A stretch of 64,000 bases of DNA from Streptomyces sp. YIM 121038 (lineage in GTDB: Bacteria; Actinomycetota; Actinomycetes; Streptomycetales; Streptomycetaceae): contig NZ_CP030771.1 of the NCBI RefSeq assembly GCF_006088715.1, forward strand, positions 10,042,001 to 10,106,000, given 5' to 3'. The notes beneath the pieces are model-generated. The model worked only from the letters and a program-made list of their open reading frames with translations, searched no databases and had not been told where the DNA came from. The stretch's first letter is position 1. Each line of letters opens with the position of its first letter. The position numbers and the translations under genes are program-made. Shown here one piece after another: positions 1-7,867 of this stretch.

Positions 1-456
1 CCACAGCTGCGGGGGCACCGGCGCGCTCTGGTCGGTCTCCGGGCGCCGCCCGTCGATGAGGCCCAGATGCAGGCGTACCTCTTCCACCTGGGCGGGGAAG
101 CGGTCGGCGGGTCCGCCCGCGCGCCCGATCCCGAGGTCGACCCGGCCCGGGTGCAGGGCGGCCAGGACGTTGAAGACCTCGGCGACCTTCGCCGCCCGGT
201 AGCGGGGCAGCAGGACGCCGCCGGTGCCCACGCGCAGGTGGCGGGTGACGGCCAGGAGCTGTCCGGCCAGGATCTCGGGGGCGGTGCCGGCGAAGCCGGG
301 GGAGTTGTGGTGTTCGGCCACCCAGTAGCGGGTGTAGCCCAGGGTGTCCACGCTCTGGGCGAGGCCGGCGGAGGCGCGCAGGGCCTCGGCGGCCGACTGG
401 TCCTCGCCGATGGGGGACTGGTCCAGTACCGACAGGCGCAGCGGGGCCCGGTCCAT
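1..456 (-). CDS. Luciferase-like flavin oxidoreductase, 3' part cut by window edge
   Basis: The visible 152 N-terminal residues begin MDRAPLRLSVLDQSPIGED and run through YWVAEHHNSPGFAG and RVDLGIGRAGG, which is the typical start of bacterial luciferase-like (LLM class) FMN-dependent monooxygenases of the MsnO8 type. Such enzymes use reduced flavin and oxygen on a small molecule. The start codon overlaps the stop of the upstream gene in an ATGA arrangement at 454-458, so the two are probably translationally coupled and belong to the long minus-strand biosynthetic unit. The C-terminal part lies outside the window. The substrate cannot be read from sequence; an oxidative tailoring step is an inference from position. 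Confidence 0.8.
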   Translation of the reverse strand, partial: MDRAPLRLSVLDQSPIGEDQSAAEALRASAGLAQSVDTLGYTRYWVAEHHNSPGFAGTAPEILAGQLLAVTRHLRVGTGGVLLPRYRAAKVAEVFNVLAALHPGRVDLGIGRAGGPADRFPAQVEEVRLHLGLIDGRRPETDQSAPVPPQLW

Positions 457-998
457 CAGGCCTCCTGGTGTGCGGCGCCCGCGGGGGCGCGGTGCGGGTC
501 GGTGATGGCGGGCACGATGCGGAAGTCGCGCTGGAAGACCAGGTTGTGCAGGTCGGCGGTGGCGATCGCGCGCAGGGTGGGCACCTCCGCGGCGGCCTGG
601 GCGTCGCTGAAGACGTTCAGCGGCCACTCCGCGACGGTGGCGCCGCGCAGGTGCGGATGGTGAAAGCCCCGGCCGTAGTGCGCCACCAGGCTGATCGGGT
701 CGATGCCCTCATCGCGCTGCTGGGGCCAGGTCAGCGCCCAGGTGGCCGCCAGACCGCCGTCGCGGGCCCGGGTGGCACCGCTCACGCGCACCTGGCCCGC
801 CCCGTTGAGCAGATGGGTGTTGAACTCCTCCAAGACCTGGCGGGCATAGGGGTCCAGCAGCGCGACGGCCCGCTCGAACAGCTCCTCCTTGGCCGCGCGC
901 GAGACGGCTCCGTCACCGTGGGTGCCGTCGCGAAGATCTCCGAAGTGCCGCAGCAGCGCCCCGATATGGGCGTCGGGGCGCGTCACGCTGGTGTTCAT
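456..998 (-). CDS. Conserved protein of unknown function in the biosynthetic cluster
   Basis: This is a 180-residue soluble protein starting MNTSVTRPDAHIG. A perfect AGGAGG lies 6 bases before this ATG, which is why I prefer it to the upstream start at 1073. It has no signal peptide or membrane segment. Sequence such as FNTHLLNGAGQVRVSG and LTWPQQRDEGIDPISLVAHYGRG suggests a small alpha/beta fold, but I recognise no family. Its stop overlaps the start of the luciferase-like gene by ATGA, so it is co-expressed with cluster enzymes. A role as a small binding or accessory protein is possible but not shown. Confidence 0.75.
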   Translation of the reverse strand: MNTSVTRPDAHIGALLRHFGDLRDGTHGDGAVSRAAKEELFERAVALLDPYARQVLEEFNTHLLNGAGQVRVSGATRARDGGLAATWALTWPQQRDEGIDPISLVAHYGRGFHHPHLRGATVAEWPLNVFSDAQAAAEVPTLRAIATADLHNLVFQRDFRIVPAITDPHRAPAGAAHQEA

Positions 999-1389
999 CC
1001 AGTGCCTCCTAGGCGGTGCGGGGCACGCCGGGCGTGCCAGGGGCGCGGCCCGGCCCCCCTGTGGGGGCCACATGGCCGCGCATCACGGGGCTGAACGCCC
1101 GGGCCGTCGCCGGCCCCTCCCGCCGTGACCCGCCCGCCGCCTACTTCGCCAAGTCCCCTGCCGGCCCGCCCTTTTGGGGCGGACCCGGCAGGGGCGGGGC
1201 AGGTGCCGAAGTCGCGCCGCGGCCTTTGCCGCCCCCCGCGGCAGCACGCCACCATGGAGGGCAGGAAGCCGGGCACCACACCGGTATGCCCCGCCGCTCA
1301 CGCGCCCGGCTTCCTTCTTCTTGCCCCCTCTTCGCCCGCCCGCGGGCCCCCGCCCCCCCCTTGCGCGGCGGGCGCGGGAGAGGGGGGTT
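999..1389. other. Noncoding gap with terminator-like hairpin
   Basis: This G+C-rich stretch separates the MarR gene from the next minus-strand gene. The only clear structure is the hairpin at 1157-1192. The AGGAGG ribosome binding site of the downstream gene is at 1005-1010. No convincing coding region is seen. Confidence 0.5.
1157..1192 (-). terminator. Hairpin terminator candidate after the MarR gene
   Basis: On the minus strand the arms CCTGCCGG and CCGGCAGG enclose a second stem, CCGCCC/GGGCGG, around a CAAAA-type loop. It stands 198 bases past the end of the marR-like gene and before the next minus-strand gene. There is no T-run, which is common for Streptomyces terminators. It could instead attenuate a longer transcript. 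Confidence 0.45.
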
Positions 1390-1932
1390 TCAGCGTCTGG
1401 GGGCGGGCCGCGGGGCCCGGACGATCCTGCGGGCCCGCCCCGGGGCCGGCACCCCGCCCGCCCCCGGGGCGGGGGCCTGTTCCAGGGCGGCGGCCACCAG
1501 GGAGATCAGCCCGGACAGGGCGTCCACCGCGCCGCCGGGCAGCACCCGCAGCAGCTCGCCGTAGACGGCGTCCGCGGCCCGGCGCACCGCGTCCACCACC
1601 CGGCGCCCCTCCTCGGTCAGCTGCGCCCACGAGCCGCGCCCGTCGTGCAGGTCGGCCTCGCGGACCACATAGCCGGACTCGGCCATCCTGCGGATGATGT
1701 TGCTGGTGCCGCCGGAGGACAGGTGGCAGCGCTCGGCGAGTTCACCGGGCCGCAGCCGGTAGCCGAGCGCCGCGCCGGCCCCGCGCAGGGCGGCCAGGAC
1801 CTCGAAGTCGGCGCGGGTCAGGCCCCGCTGGGCGGCTTCGGCGTCGGTGACGGCGTCCATGGCGGCCGCCAGGCGGGTGGCCTGGGCGGCCAGGTGCGCC
1901 GGGGTGCACGGTGGCGGGGGTGTCTGGGCCAT
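1390..1932 (-). CDS. MarR family transcriptional regulator
   Basis: This 180-residue protein has a winged helix-turn-helix at about residues 60-120, with GELAERCHLSSGGTSNIIRRM as recognition region and the wing DLHDGRGSWAQLTEEGRRVVD, followed by a C-terminal dimerisation helix and a disordered Pro/Arg-rich tail. MarR proteins are dimeric, usually ligand-relieved repressors. The gene sits inside the biosynthetic cluster, so it probably controls it or resistance to the product. Palindromes suited to a MarR dimer lie in the divergent promoter region at 15742-15772. GAGG 7 bases before the ATG supports the start. Confidence 0.88.
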   Translation of the reverse strand: MAQTPPPPCTPAHLAAQATRLAAAMDAVTDAEAAQRGLTRADFEVLAALRGAGAALGYRLRPGELAERCHLSSGGTSNIIRRMAESGYVVREADLHDGRGSWAQLTEEGRRVVDAVRRAADAVYGELLRVLPGGAVDALSGLISLVAAALEQAPAPGAGGVPAPGRARRIVRAPRPAPRR

Positions 1933-2029
1933 CAGTACCTCTTCCTGTGCCGGCCGCTCGGTGGCGCCAGGCGCGGCACCGAGCGGCAGCGCAGTGTAGA
2001 CAATCGGGGGCGGGTCCTGGAACGCGGCG

Positions 2030-4027
2030 CTATTCGCGGCCGGTGGCGGCGGCCATGACCGGCGGGACGCTGTCGGTGACCGGCCGGGGTGCGCGCCCGG
2101 TGAGCGCGGCGCCGTAGCCGGGGGGCGTGCTGTGCGCGGGCAGCGCCAGCAGGCTGCGGGCGATGGCGTCGGCGTCGCCCAGGATGACGGAGTCCACTCC
2201 CGGGCGGATGCCCGCCGCGGTCGCCCAGTGCACCGCCTCGGTCGGCACGCCGTAGGCGAAGCGGCGCGGGTGGGCGCGCCCGGCGCTGTCGATGAGGTGG
2301 TAGGGGCGGGCGGTGACGGCCAGGCCGCCGGTCTCGTAGTCGCCGTGCGGGCCGGTCAGGGTGTGCAGGCGGGCCTGCCCGCTCACCAGCAGGTGGCGCA
2401 GCAGCGGGTCGGCGGTGCGGTGCAGGTCGCCGTCGGGCAGCCGGGCCTCGATGAGGGTGCGCGCGGTCACCGGCCGCCCGGGCACGGCCGCGGAGGTGGC
2501 CGCGAACACGGGCCCGTCGGGGCCCTGGGCCGGGCGGATGTCCACCTCGGGGCCGATCACGTCCAGCACGCCGGCCTCGATCAGCGCGGCCATCTCCTCG
2601 ATGCGTGAGGCGGGCGGGCCGATGGACAGGTAGGCGTTGAGCGGGGTGTACCAGCGCTCGAGGTCCTCGCGGTGGGAGTCGGCGCTCAGCCCGCCGTGGT
2701 CGACGACCTGGCGGATCTCGTTGCGTAAGTCGCGCAGGACGTCCAGGGCGGCCTTGACCGGCCCGCTGAGGTTGCCCTGGCGGGCCTGGTCCACATCGCG
2801 CCGCAGATGGGCCAGGAGCCAGGCGGTGAAGTCGCCGGGGCCGGTGAAGGAGGTCTCCTTGTAGGGCTTGGCGATCTGCTCCCAGTCCCAGCGCCGGCCG
2901 GCGGCCACGTGGTGGGTGTCCAGCAGGGAGGCGCGGGCCTGGGGGGAGGGGGCGGCCAGATAGCGCTCGGCCAGGTCCCGGCCCGCGCGCGGGCGGCCTT
3001 CGGCGGCCAGCAGGGTGCGGTAGTAGACGGCCTCCACCTCGGTGGCGATCAGCGGCCACAGCTGGGCGGCGAAGTCCAGGGGCTGTTGCCGGCGCAGGCG
3101 GGCGATGCGCTCGGCGGTCAGCAGGCGGGGGGTGTGGCGGCCGAAGGCGCCCTTCTCGTTCTCGCCGCGCGCGTGGTAGGGCACGCCGCGCCGGGAGCCG
3201 GCCACCAGGTGCGGTTCGCGGCCCGAGGGCCGGTAGGCCAGGCGGCCCTGGCGGCGGTGGAAGGTGCCGCCGCGGCCGAGGGTGAACAGGGCCATGTGGT
3301 CGAAGAAGTTCAGGCCCAGGCCGCGCAGCAGCACCGTCTCGCCCGGGGCGATGGCGGACAGGTCCAGGTCGGCGGGGTTGGCGGGGGCGAGGTAGCGCAG
3401 CTGGTGGCGGGCGGCGTAGGCGGCCAGGCCGCTCTCGGTGGCCGTCGGGCGCACCGGGGTGTGGCCCTGGGCGAGGACCACCGCGTCCAGGCCGGTCAGG
3501 ACGGTGCCGTCGGCCAGGCGCAGGGTCTGCGGGCCGTGCGGGTGCGGCCCGGTGTCCTCCAGGGCGGTGGCGCGGGTGGCGTGGGTGCGCACGCTGGTGT
3601 GGGCGGGGGCGCGGGAGACGATGTGGGCGAACGCCCAGCGCAGGTAGTGGCCGTAGAAGGCGCGGGTGGGGTAGGCGTCGGGGCGCAGGGTGCGGGCCTG
3701 CTCCAGCACCCAGGCGGGGTGGACGGTGCGCGAGCGCGGCAGGGAGCGCGCCCACTGGTACAGGCTCGGGCCGTGCACCAGCGGCCCCTTCATGCGCACC
3801 GAGGCGTCGGTGAAGACGGTCACCTGGGAGGCGACGGTGTTCATCAGCAGGTGGGCGGGCTGGTCGGTGCGCCACACGGCGCCCGCGCCGGGCGGGAAGG
3901 GGTCGATGACGTGCACGGTCAGCGGGCGGGTGGCCAGGGTGCGGGCGCCGGCGAGGGTCCGCTCCAGGACGGACAGGCCTCGGGGGCCGGCGCCGACGAT
4001 GGCCAGGGTCAGGGGGCGGCTGTTCAT
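2030..4027 (-). CDS. CreE-like FAD/NADPH aspartate N-monooxygenase (nitrosuccinate-forming)
   Basis: A 665-residue flavoprotein of the FAD-NAD(P)-binding family (NAD_binding_9). The N terminus TLAIVGAGPRGLSVLERTL is a dinucleotide-binding GxGxxG, followed by HVIDPFPPGAGAVWRTDQ and a second conserved block, VASQVTVFTDASVRMKGPL. Family, length and motifs match CreE of the cremeomycin pathway and its homologues, which oxidise L-aspartate to nitrosuccinate. The partner lyase (CreD-like) is encoded at 21619-23088 and a CreM-like enzyme at 6211-7803, so the whole aspartate-nitrosuccinate route plus a diazotase candidate is present. An AAGGAG precedes the ATG. Family assignment is firm; substrate is inferred from known homologues and context. 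Confidence 0.8.
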   Translation of the reverse strand: MNSRPLTLAIVGAGPRGLSVLERTLAGARTLATRPLTVHVIDPFPPGAGAVWRTDQPAHLLMNTVASQVTVFTDASVRMKGPLVHGPSLYQWARSLPRSRTVHPAWVLEQARTLRPDAYPTRAFYGHYLRWAFAHIVSRAPAHTSVRTHATRATALEDTGPHPHGPQTLRLADGTVLTGLDAVVLAQGHTPVRPTATESGLAAYAARHQLRYLAPANPADLDLSAIAPGETVLLRGLGLNFFDHMALFTLGRGGTFHRRQGRLAYRPSGREPHLVAGSRRGVPYHARGENEKGAFGRHTPRLLTAERIARLRRQQPLDFAAQLWPLIATEVEAVYYRTLLAAEGRPRAGRDLAERYLAAPSPQARASLLDTHHVAAGRRWDWEQIAKPYKETSFTGPGDFTAWLLAHLRRDVDQARQGNLSGPVKAALDVLRDLRNEIRQVVDHGGLSADSHREDLERWYTPLNAYLSIGPPASRIEEMAALIEAGVLDVIGPEVDIRPAQGPDGPVFAATSAAVPGRPVTARTLIEARLPDGDLHRTADPLLRHLLVSGQARLHTLTGPHGDYETGGLAVTARPYHLIDSAGRAHPRRFAYGVPTEAVHWATAAGIRPGVDSVILGDADAIARSLLALPAHSTPPGYGAALTGRAPRPVTDSVPPVMAAATGRE

Positions 4028-4103
4028 GGCAGAAAGCTCTCCTTGGGCGGGCGGAAAGGGCGGCGCGGGGGCGGCACCGGGGGTGGCGGGGGCGGGTGGT
4101 GGT

Positions 4104-4913
4104 TCAGGGGCGGGCGGCCGGCTGCGGGGCGGGCAGGGGGCGGGCGGCGTCCTGCCAGGCCTGCTGCCAGGCGGCGGCGCGCGGGGCGGGTCCGGCCCGG
4201 TAGGGGGTGTGGGGCCAGGCGGTCACGGGCCGGATCCCGTGCAGGGCGTTGACCAGCCACACCTCGTGTCCGCTCAGGTCGGCCGGGCGGGCCGGGCGGG
4301 GGGCCAGGGGCACGCCGAGGCGGGTGGCGCGGGCGGTGATCCAGGCGGCGGTGATGCCGGGCAGGACGGGCAGGCGGGGTGCGGGCAGGCACAGTTGCTC
4401 GCCGTCCCACCACAGCAGGGTGGCGGAGGTGGCTTCGCTGCCCCAGCCGCCGGGGGCGGTCAGCAGGTAGTCGTCGGCGCCCTTCTCGCGGGCGTGGGCG
4501 CGCAGGGCGGCCAGGGCGTCCAGGTCGGGGCCCTTGCGGCGCGGGCAGGTGCGCGGGTCGGGCCCGTACCAGGGACTCAGGCGCACCTGGGTGGTGCGGG
4601 CGGGGGCGGGCCGCAGGCGCAGGCCCAGGACCGGCCGGTGGCCGCCGAGGAGTTCGATGCGCGGGAACCAGGCGCCGGTGCGCGGCAGCCGGTCCGCCGC
4701 CTGGTCCAGGAAGCCCGCCACGTCCAGGCCGGGGCCGGCGCCCGCGGCCCGGCAGGCGGCCTGGAAGCGGGCCCGGTGCCCGGCCAGGAACCGGGCCCGG
4801 CCGTCCTGGACGAGGAAGGAGTCGGCGGCCAGGAGCGGGGCGCGGGGCGCGTCGGCGGGGGCCAGGTGGGAGCCGGGCCGCCAGGCGAACCAGGCCGTGG
4901 GCTGGTGGGGCAC
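4104..4913 (-). CDS. Class IV PLP enzyme, 4-amino-4-deoxychorismate lyase-like (PabC)
   Basis: A 269-residue protein starting with GTG. The order of motifs (AADSFLVQDGRARFLAGHRARF near the N terminus, a KGPDLDAL lysine region about midway, then DDYLLTAPGGWGSEATSATLLW and LPGITAAWITARA) fits branched-chain aminotransferase-fold PLP enzymes of the ADC lyase group. ADC lyase removes pyruvate from aminodeoxychorismate to give 4-aminobenzoate. The same transcription unit carries the matching ADC synthase (9429-11591) and a DAHP synthase, which strongly supports this role over a D-amino acid aminotransferase. The start lies 6 bases after the upstream monooxygenase gene. Confidence 0.8.
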   Translation of the reverse strand: MPHQPTAWFAWRPGSHLAPADAPRAPLLAADSFLVQDGRARFLAGHRARFQAACRAAGAGPGLDVAGFLDQAADRLPRTGAWFPRIELLGGHRPVLGLRLRPAPARTTQVRLSPWYGPDPRTCPRRKGPDLDALAALRAHAREKGADDYLLTAPGGWGSEATSATLLWWDGEQLCLPAPRLPVLPGITAAWITARATRLGVPLAPRPARPADLSGHEVWLVNALHGIRPVTAWPHTPYRAGPAPRAAAWQQAWQDAARPLPAPQPAARP

Positions 4914-4919
4914 GGCGCT

Positions 4920-6149
4920 TCAGTACCTTCCGTGCACGGCGGTGGCCGGTGCGGTGCGCGGCCCGTAGGGGGCGCGCTCCAGCCACTCGCCCCAGGCGGG
5001 CACCAGCGGGGCCATGCGGGCGGAGAACTGCTGCAGCAGCCGGGTCCTGCGGTGGCGCGGGCGCAGGTGGGCCAGGGCGGTGCCGGCCGCGCGGGAGTTG
5101 AACAGGGCCGCCTCGCGGCGGGCGTGGGCGAACGCGCCGACGGCGGCGGTGTGTTCGCCGCCGGCCAGGGCCTGGGCGACGGCCTCGGCGGCGGCCACCG
5201 AGTCGGCGATGCCGCTGTTCATGCCGCGGGCCCCGAACGGCGGGAACAGGTGCGAGGCCTCGCCCACCAGCATCACCCGGTGGGCGGGGTCGGTGAAGGA
5301 GTCGGCGACGACCTGCAGGAAGTGGTAGCGCGAGACCCACAGCAGGCGCTCGGCGTAGGCGGGGGGCACCACGCGGGCCACCCAGGCGCGGGCGGCCTCC
5401 TCGGTGGCCCACTGCTCGGGGTCGTCGCCGTCCTTGCACTGCAGGTCGAGCTGGAAGCCGCCGGCGAAGGGCACCCGCATCACGCTGCGGCCGTCCAGGG
5501 CGGGGTGTTCGTAGGTGAACACGCGTTCCAGGGGCAGGGGGTCGGTGGGGTCCTCGGCGACGTCGACCACGACGTGGAAGGCCTTGGAGCGGGTGCCGCT
5601 CATGGGGATGCCCAGGGCGTGGCGCACGGCGGAGCGGGCGCCGTCGGCGGCGATGACGAACCGGGCGTGGTGGACGGTGCCGTCGGCGGTGAACACCCGT
5701 ACGCCCTCGGGGCCGGGTTCGGTGCCGGTGACGGGGGAGTCCCACAGGAAGCGGACGCCGGCGGCGTGGCAGGCGCGCAGCAGGTGCTTTTCGGTCTCGA
5801 CCTGGCGCAGGCTGGTGAAGGGCGGCAGGCCGCCGGCGGCGGGCTTGGCGGGGTAGGTGCGGGTGAAGACGTCGCGGTCGCGGTAGACGGTGCGGCGGGT
5901 GGGCCAGATGACGCCGTGGTCGATGAGGGTCTGGTCCAGGCCGGGGCTGATGGTGGCGAGCAGGGCCAGGGTGTCGCGGTGGACGAACAGGGCGCGGCTG
6001 CCGGGCCGCCGGCGGTCGGCGGGGTCGGCTTCGATGACGGTGACGGGGATGCGGTGGTGGCGCAGGGCCAGGGCCGCGGCGAGTCCGACCGGGCCCGCGC
6101 CGACCACCAGGACGGGGTGGGGTGCGGGCTGGGGCGAGGGGGGTGCCAT
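4920..6149 (-). CDS. FAD-dependent aromatic monooxygenase (group A, PHBH-like)
   Basis: A 409-residue enzyme with an N-terminal FAD site, PVLVVGAGPVGLAAALALRHH, the central DGARSAVRHALGI motif (NAD(P)H/FAD contact) and the C-terminal GEASHLFPPFGARGMNSGI motif of the pyrophosphate site. These are hallmarks of single-component aromatic hydroxylases. ATG at 6149 is preferred over 6164 because an AAGGA lies just upstream of it. A second enzyme of the same type is encoded at 17555-18709; both share SRA-(I/L)FVHR and the PPFGARGMNSGIAD block and may be ancient duplicates. Likely substrates are 4-aminobenzoate or 4-hydroxybenzoate derivatives; ring or decarboxylative hydroxylation are both possible. 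Confidence 0.85.
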   Translation of the reverse strand: MAPPSPQPAPHPVLVVGAGPVGLAAALALRHHRIPVTVIEADPADRRRPGSRALFVHRDTLALLATISPGLDQTLIDHGVIWPTRRTVYRDRDVFTRTYPAKPAAGGLPPFTSLRQVETEKHLLRACHAAGVRFLWDSPVTGTEPGPEGVRVFTADGTVHHARFVIAADGARSAVRHALGIPMSGTRSKAFHVVVDVAEDPTDPLPLERVFTYEHPALDGRSVMRVPFAGGFQLDLQCKDGDDPEQWATEEAARAWVARVVPPAYAERLLWVSRYHFLQVVADSFTDPAHRVMLVGEASHLFPPFGARGMNSGIADSVAAAEAVAQALAGGEHTAAVGAFAHARREAALFNSRAAGTALAHLRPRHRRTRLLQQFSARMAPLVPAWGEWLERAPYGPRTAPATAVHGRY

Positions 6150-6210
6150 GGTGGGTCCTTCCACGAAACGGTGCGGGCGGGGCGGGTGCGGGAGGTGAAG
6201 GGGCGGTGTG

Positions 6211-7803
6211 TCAGGTGGCGTTGGCGGGGGCGGCGGGGCTCTGGCCGTCGTGGAGCATGCGGGTGATCTCCACGCGGCGGACCTTCCAGGTGGAGGTGCG
6301 CGGCACGTCGGCGAAGGGCCAGTGCAGGGGGGCGGCCAGGGCGGGCAGGCCGGCGGTGGCGGTGCGCCAGCGCTCTTCGTCCAGGGGGGCGTCGCGGCGG
6401 GTGCAGACCACGGGCACGGGGGTGTGGTCGGTGCCGGGCACGATGATGACTTCCAGGAGTTCGTCCAGGCGGGACATCAGGACGTCTTCGAGTTCGAGGT
6501 TGCTGTCGATGGTGTCGATCTGGTCGATCTCGCGGTCGATGAGGCGGAGTTTGCCGCCGCGGTGCAGGGAGCCCATGTCGCCCAGGCGCCACCAGCCGTC
6601 GTGGCGCTGCTTCTCGTAGCGTTCGTCCTCGCCGAGGTAGGTCATGATCGTGCCGCGGCCGCGCAGTTCGAGGTGGCCGGCCTGGCCGCGGGGCAGGCGG
6701 CGGCCGTTGTCGTCGACGGCCCGCAGCCGGATGAAGCCGGGCAGGACGAAGCCGACGTCGCGGCCGTCGTTCCTGGCGGCGCTCTTGCGGGTGTACCAGG
6801 CGCCGGAGATGGGGCCGGTCTCGCTCTGGCCGTAGAGCTGGACGAGCAGGGGGCGCCGGCGGCGGGAGGCGGCGAGCAGGCGCTGGATGGTGCGCGGGTG
6901 GATGGCGTCGAAGGTGCTGCTGTAGTAGCGGACGCTGGACAGGGGGGCGCCGGGGGCGTCGGCGAGGTCTTCCCACTGGATGAAGTTGTTGGGGTGGGTC
7001 TCGACCAGGCCGGGGCGGGTGCGGGTGAAGATGGGGCCGACGGTGTCGGGGTCGGGGTCGGTGAGGATGACCAGCGGGTTGCCGTAGTTCAGGAAGACGC
7101 CCAGGGAGTGGTAGAAGCGGGAGTGGACGTAGCTCATGGCCAGGGCGACGGTCTCCTTCTTGCGGATGGGCCAGGCGATGAGCTGCTGGGGCAGCAGCCG
7201 GTGGAAGAGGGCGCGGGCGTTGTGGACCATGAGCTTGTTGACGCCGGTGGTGCCGGAGCTGTGGGTGATCAGGGCGGTCTGGCGGCGGTGCAGGCGCACC
7301 GGTTCGCGGCGGGGGGCGTCGGTGATGTCGGCGAGCAGGCGAAGGGAGGCGTGGGCGGTGGTGCCGGCCAGGACGGTGTCGCGTACCAGCGCGGTGAGGT
7401 CGGTCTCCTGCAGGGGGCCGGAGAGTTTGGCGGCGTCGCTGATGAGCCACGGCTGGGCCAGGCGCTGAAGGAGCTGGGCGACGACGTCGGGGCTCAGGGC
7501 GGCGGACAGGACCACGGGCACGGCGCCGATGCGGGCGGTGGCGGCGGCCAGCAGGGCGATGTCGAAGTTGTCGTCCTTGTGGATGGCGACGCGTTCGGTG
7601 GGGCGGATGCCCACGTGCCACAGCCGGGCGGCGAGGTCGTCGACGAGGTCGGCGACGCGGCGGTAGGTCAGGTCGGTGCCGGCGTGGGGGAAGGTGGCCA
7701 GGGGCTGGTCGAGGGTGACGGGCACGTCGCCGTGCTTGTCGGCGGCCTTCTCCCACAGCAGGCCGAGGTAGAAGGCCTTTTCGGGCAGGGTGAGCCTGGG
7801 CAT
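6211..7803 (-). CDS. ANL-family AMP-forming enzyme, CreM-like diazotase candidate
   Basis: A 530-residue adenylate-forming enzyme beginning MPRLTLPEKAFYLGLLWEKA. The ATP loop is THSSGTTGVNKLMVHN, the adenine motif YGQSETGP, the hinge region is LIDREIDQIDT and the C-terminal lysine segment is TSTWKVRRVEI. The N terminus and divergent hinge differ from ordinary acyl-CoA ligases and resemble, as far as I can judge, the CreM/AvaA6 group, which uses ATP to couple nitrite to an aromatic amine and make a diazo group. With CreE- and CreD-like genes in the cluster this is the natural diazotase. An AMP-ligase acting on an aryl acid remains the alternative. Confidence 0.65.
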   Translation of the reverse strand: MPRLTLPEKAFYLGLLWEKAADKHGDVPVTLDQPLATFPHAGTDLTYRRVADLVDDLAARLWHVGIRPTERVAIHKDDNFDIALLAAATARIGAVPVVLSAALSPDVVAQLLQRLAQPWLISDAAKLSGPLQETDLTALVRDTVLAGTTAHASLRLLADITDAPRREPVRLHRRQTALITHSSGTTGVNKLMVHNARALFHRLLPQQLIAWPIRKKETVALAMSYVHSRFYHSLGVFLNYGNPLVILTDPDPDTVGPIFTRTRPGLVETHPNNFIQWEDLADAPGAPLSSVRYYSSTFDAIHPRTIQRLLAASRRRRPLLVQLYGQSETGPISGAWYTRKSAARNDGRDVGFVLPGFIRLRAVDDNGRRLPRGQAGHLELRGRGTIMTYLGEDERYEKQRHDGWWRLGDMGSLHRGGKLRLIDREIDQIDTIDSNLELEDVLMSRLDELLEVIIVPGTDHTPVPVVCTRRDAPLDEERWRTATAGLPALAAPLHWPFADVPRTSTWKVRRVEITRMLHDGQSPAAPANAT

Positions 7804-7867
7804 GAGGGGTGTCCTTTCGTGGCGGCCGCGGGCGGCCGGCCCGGGGCGCGGGTCTGGGCGGGGGTGG

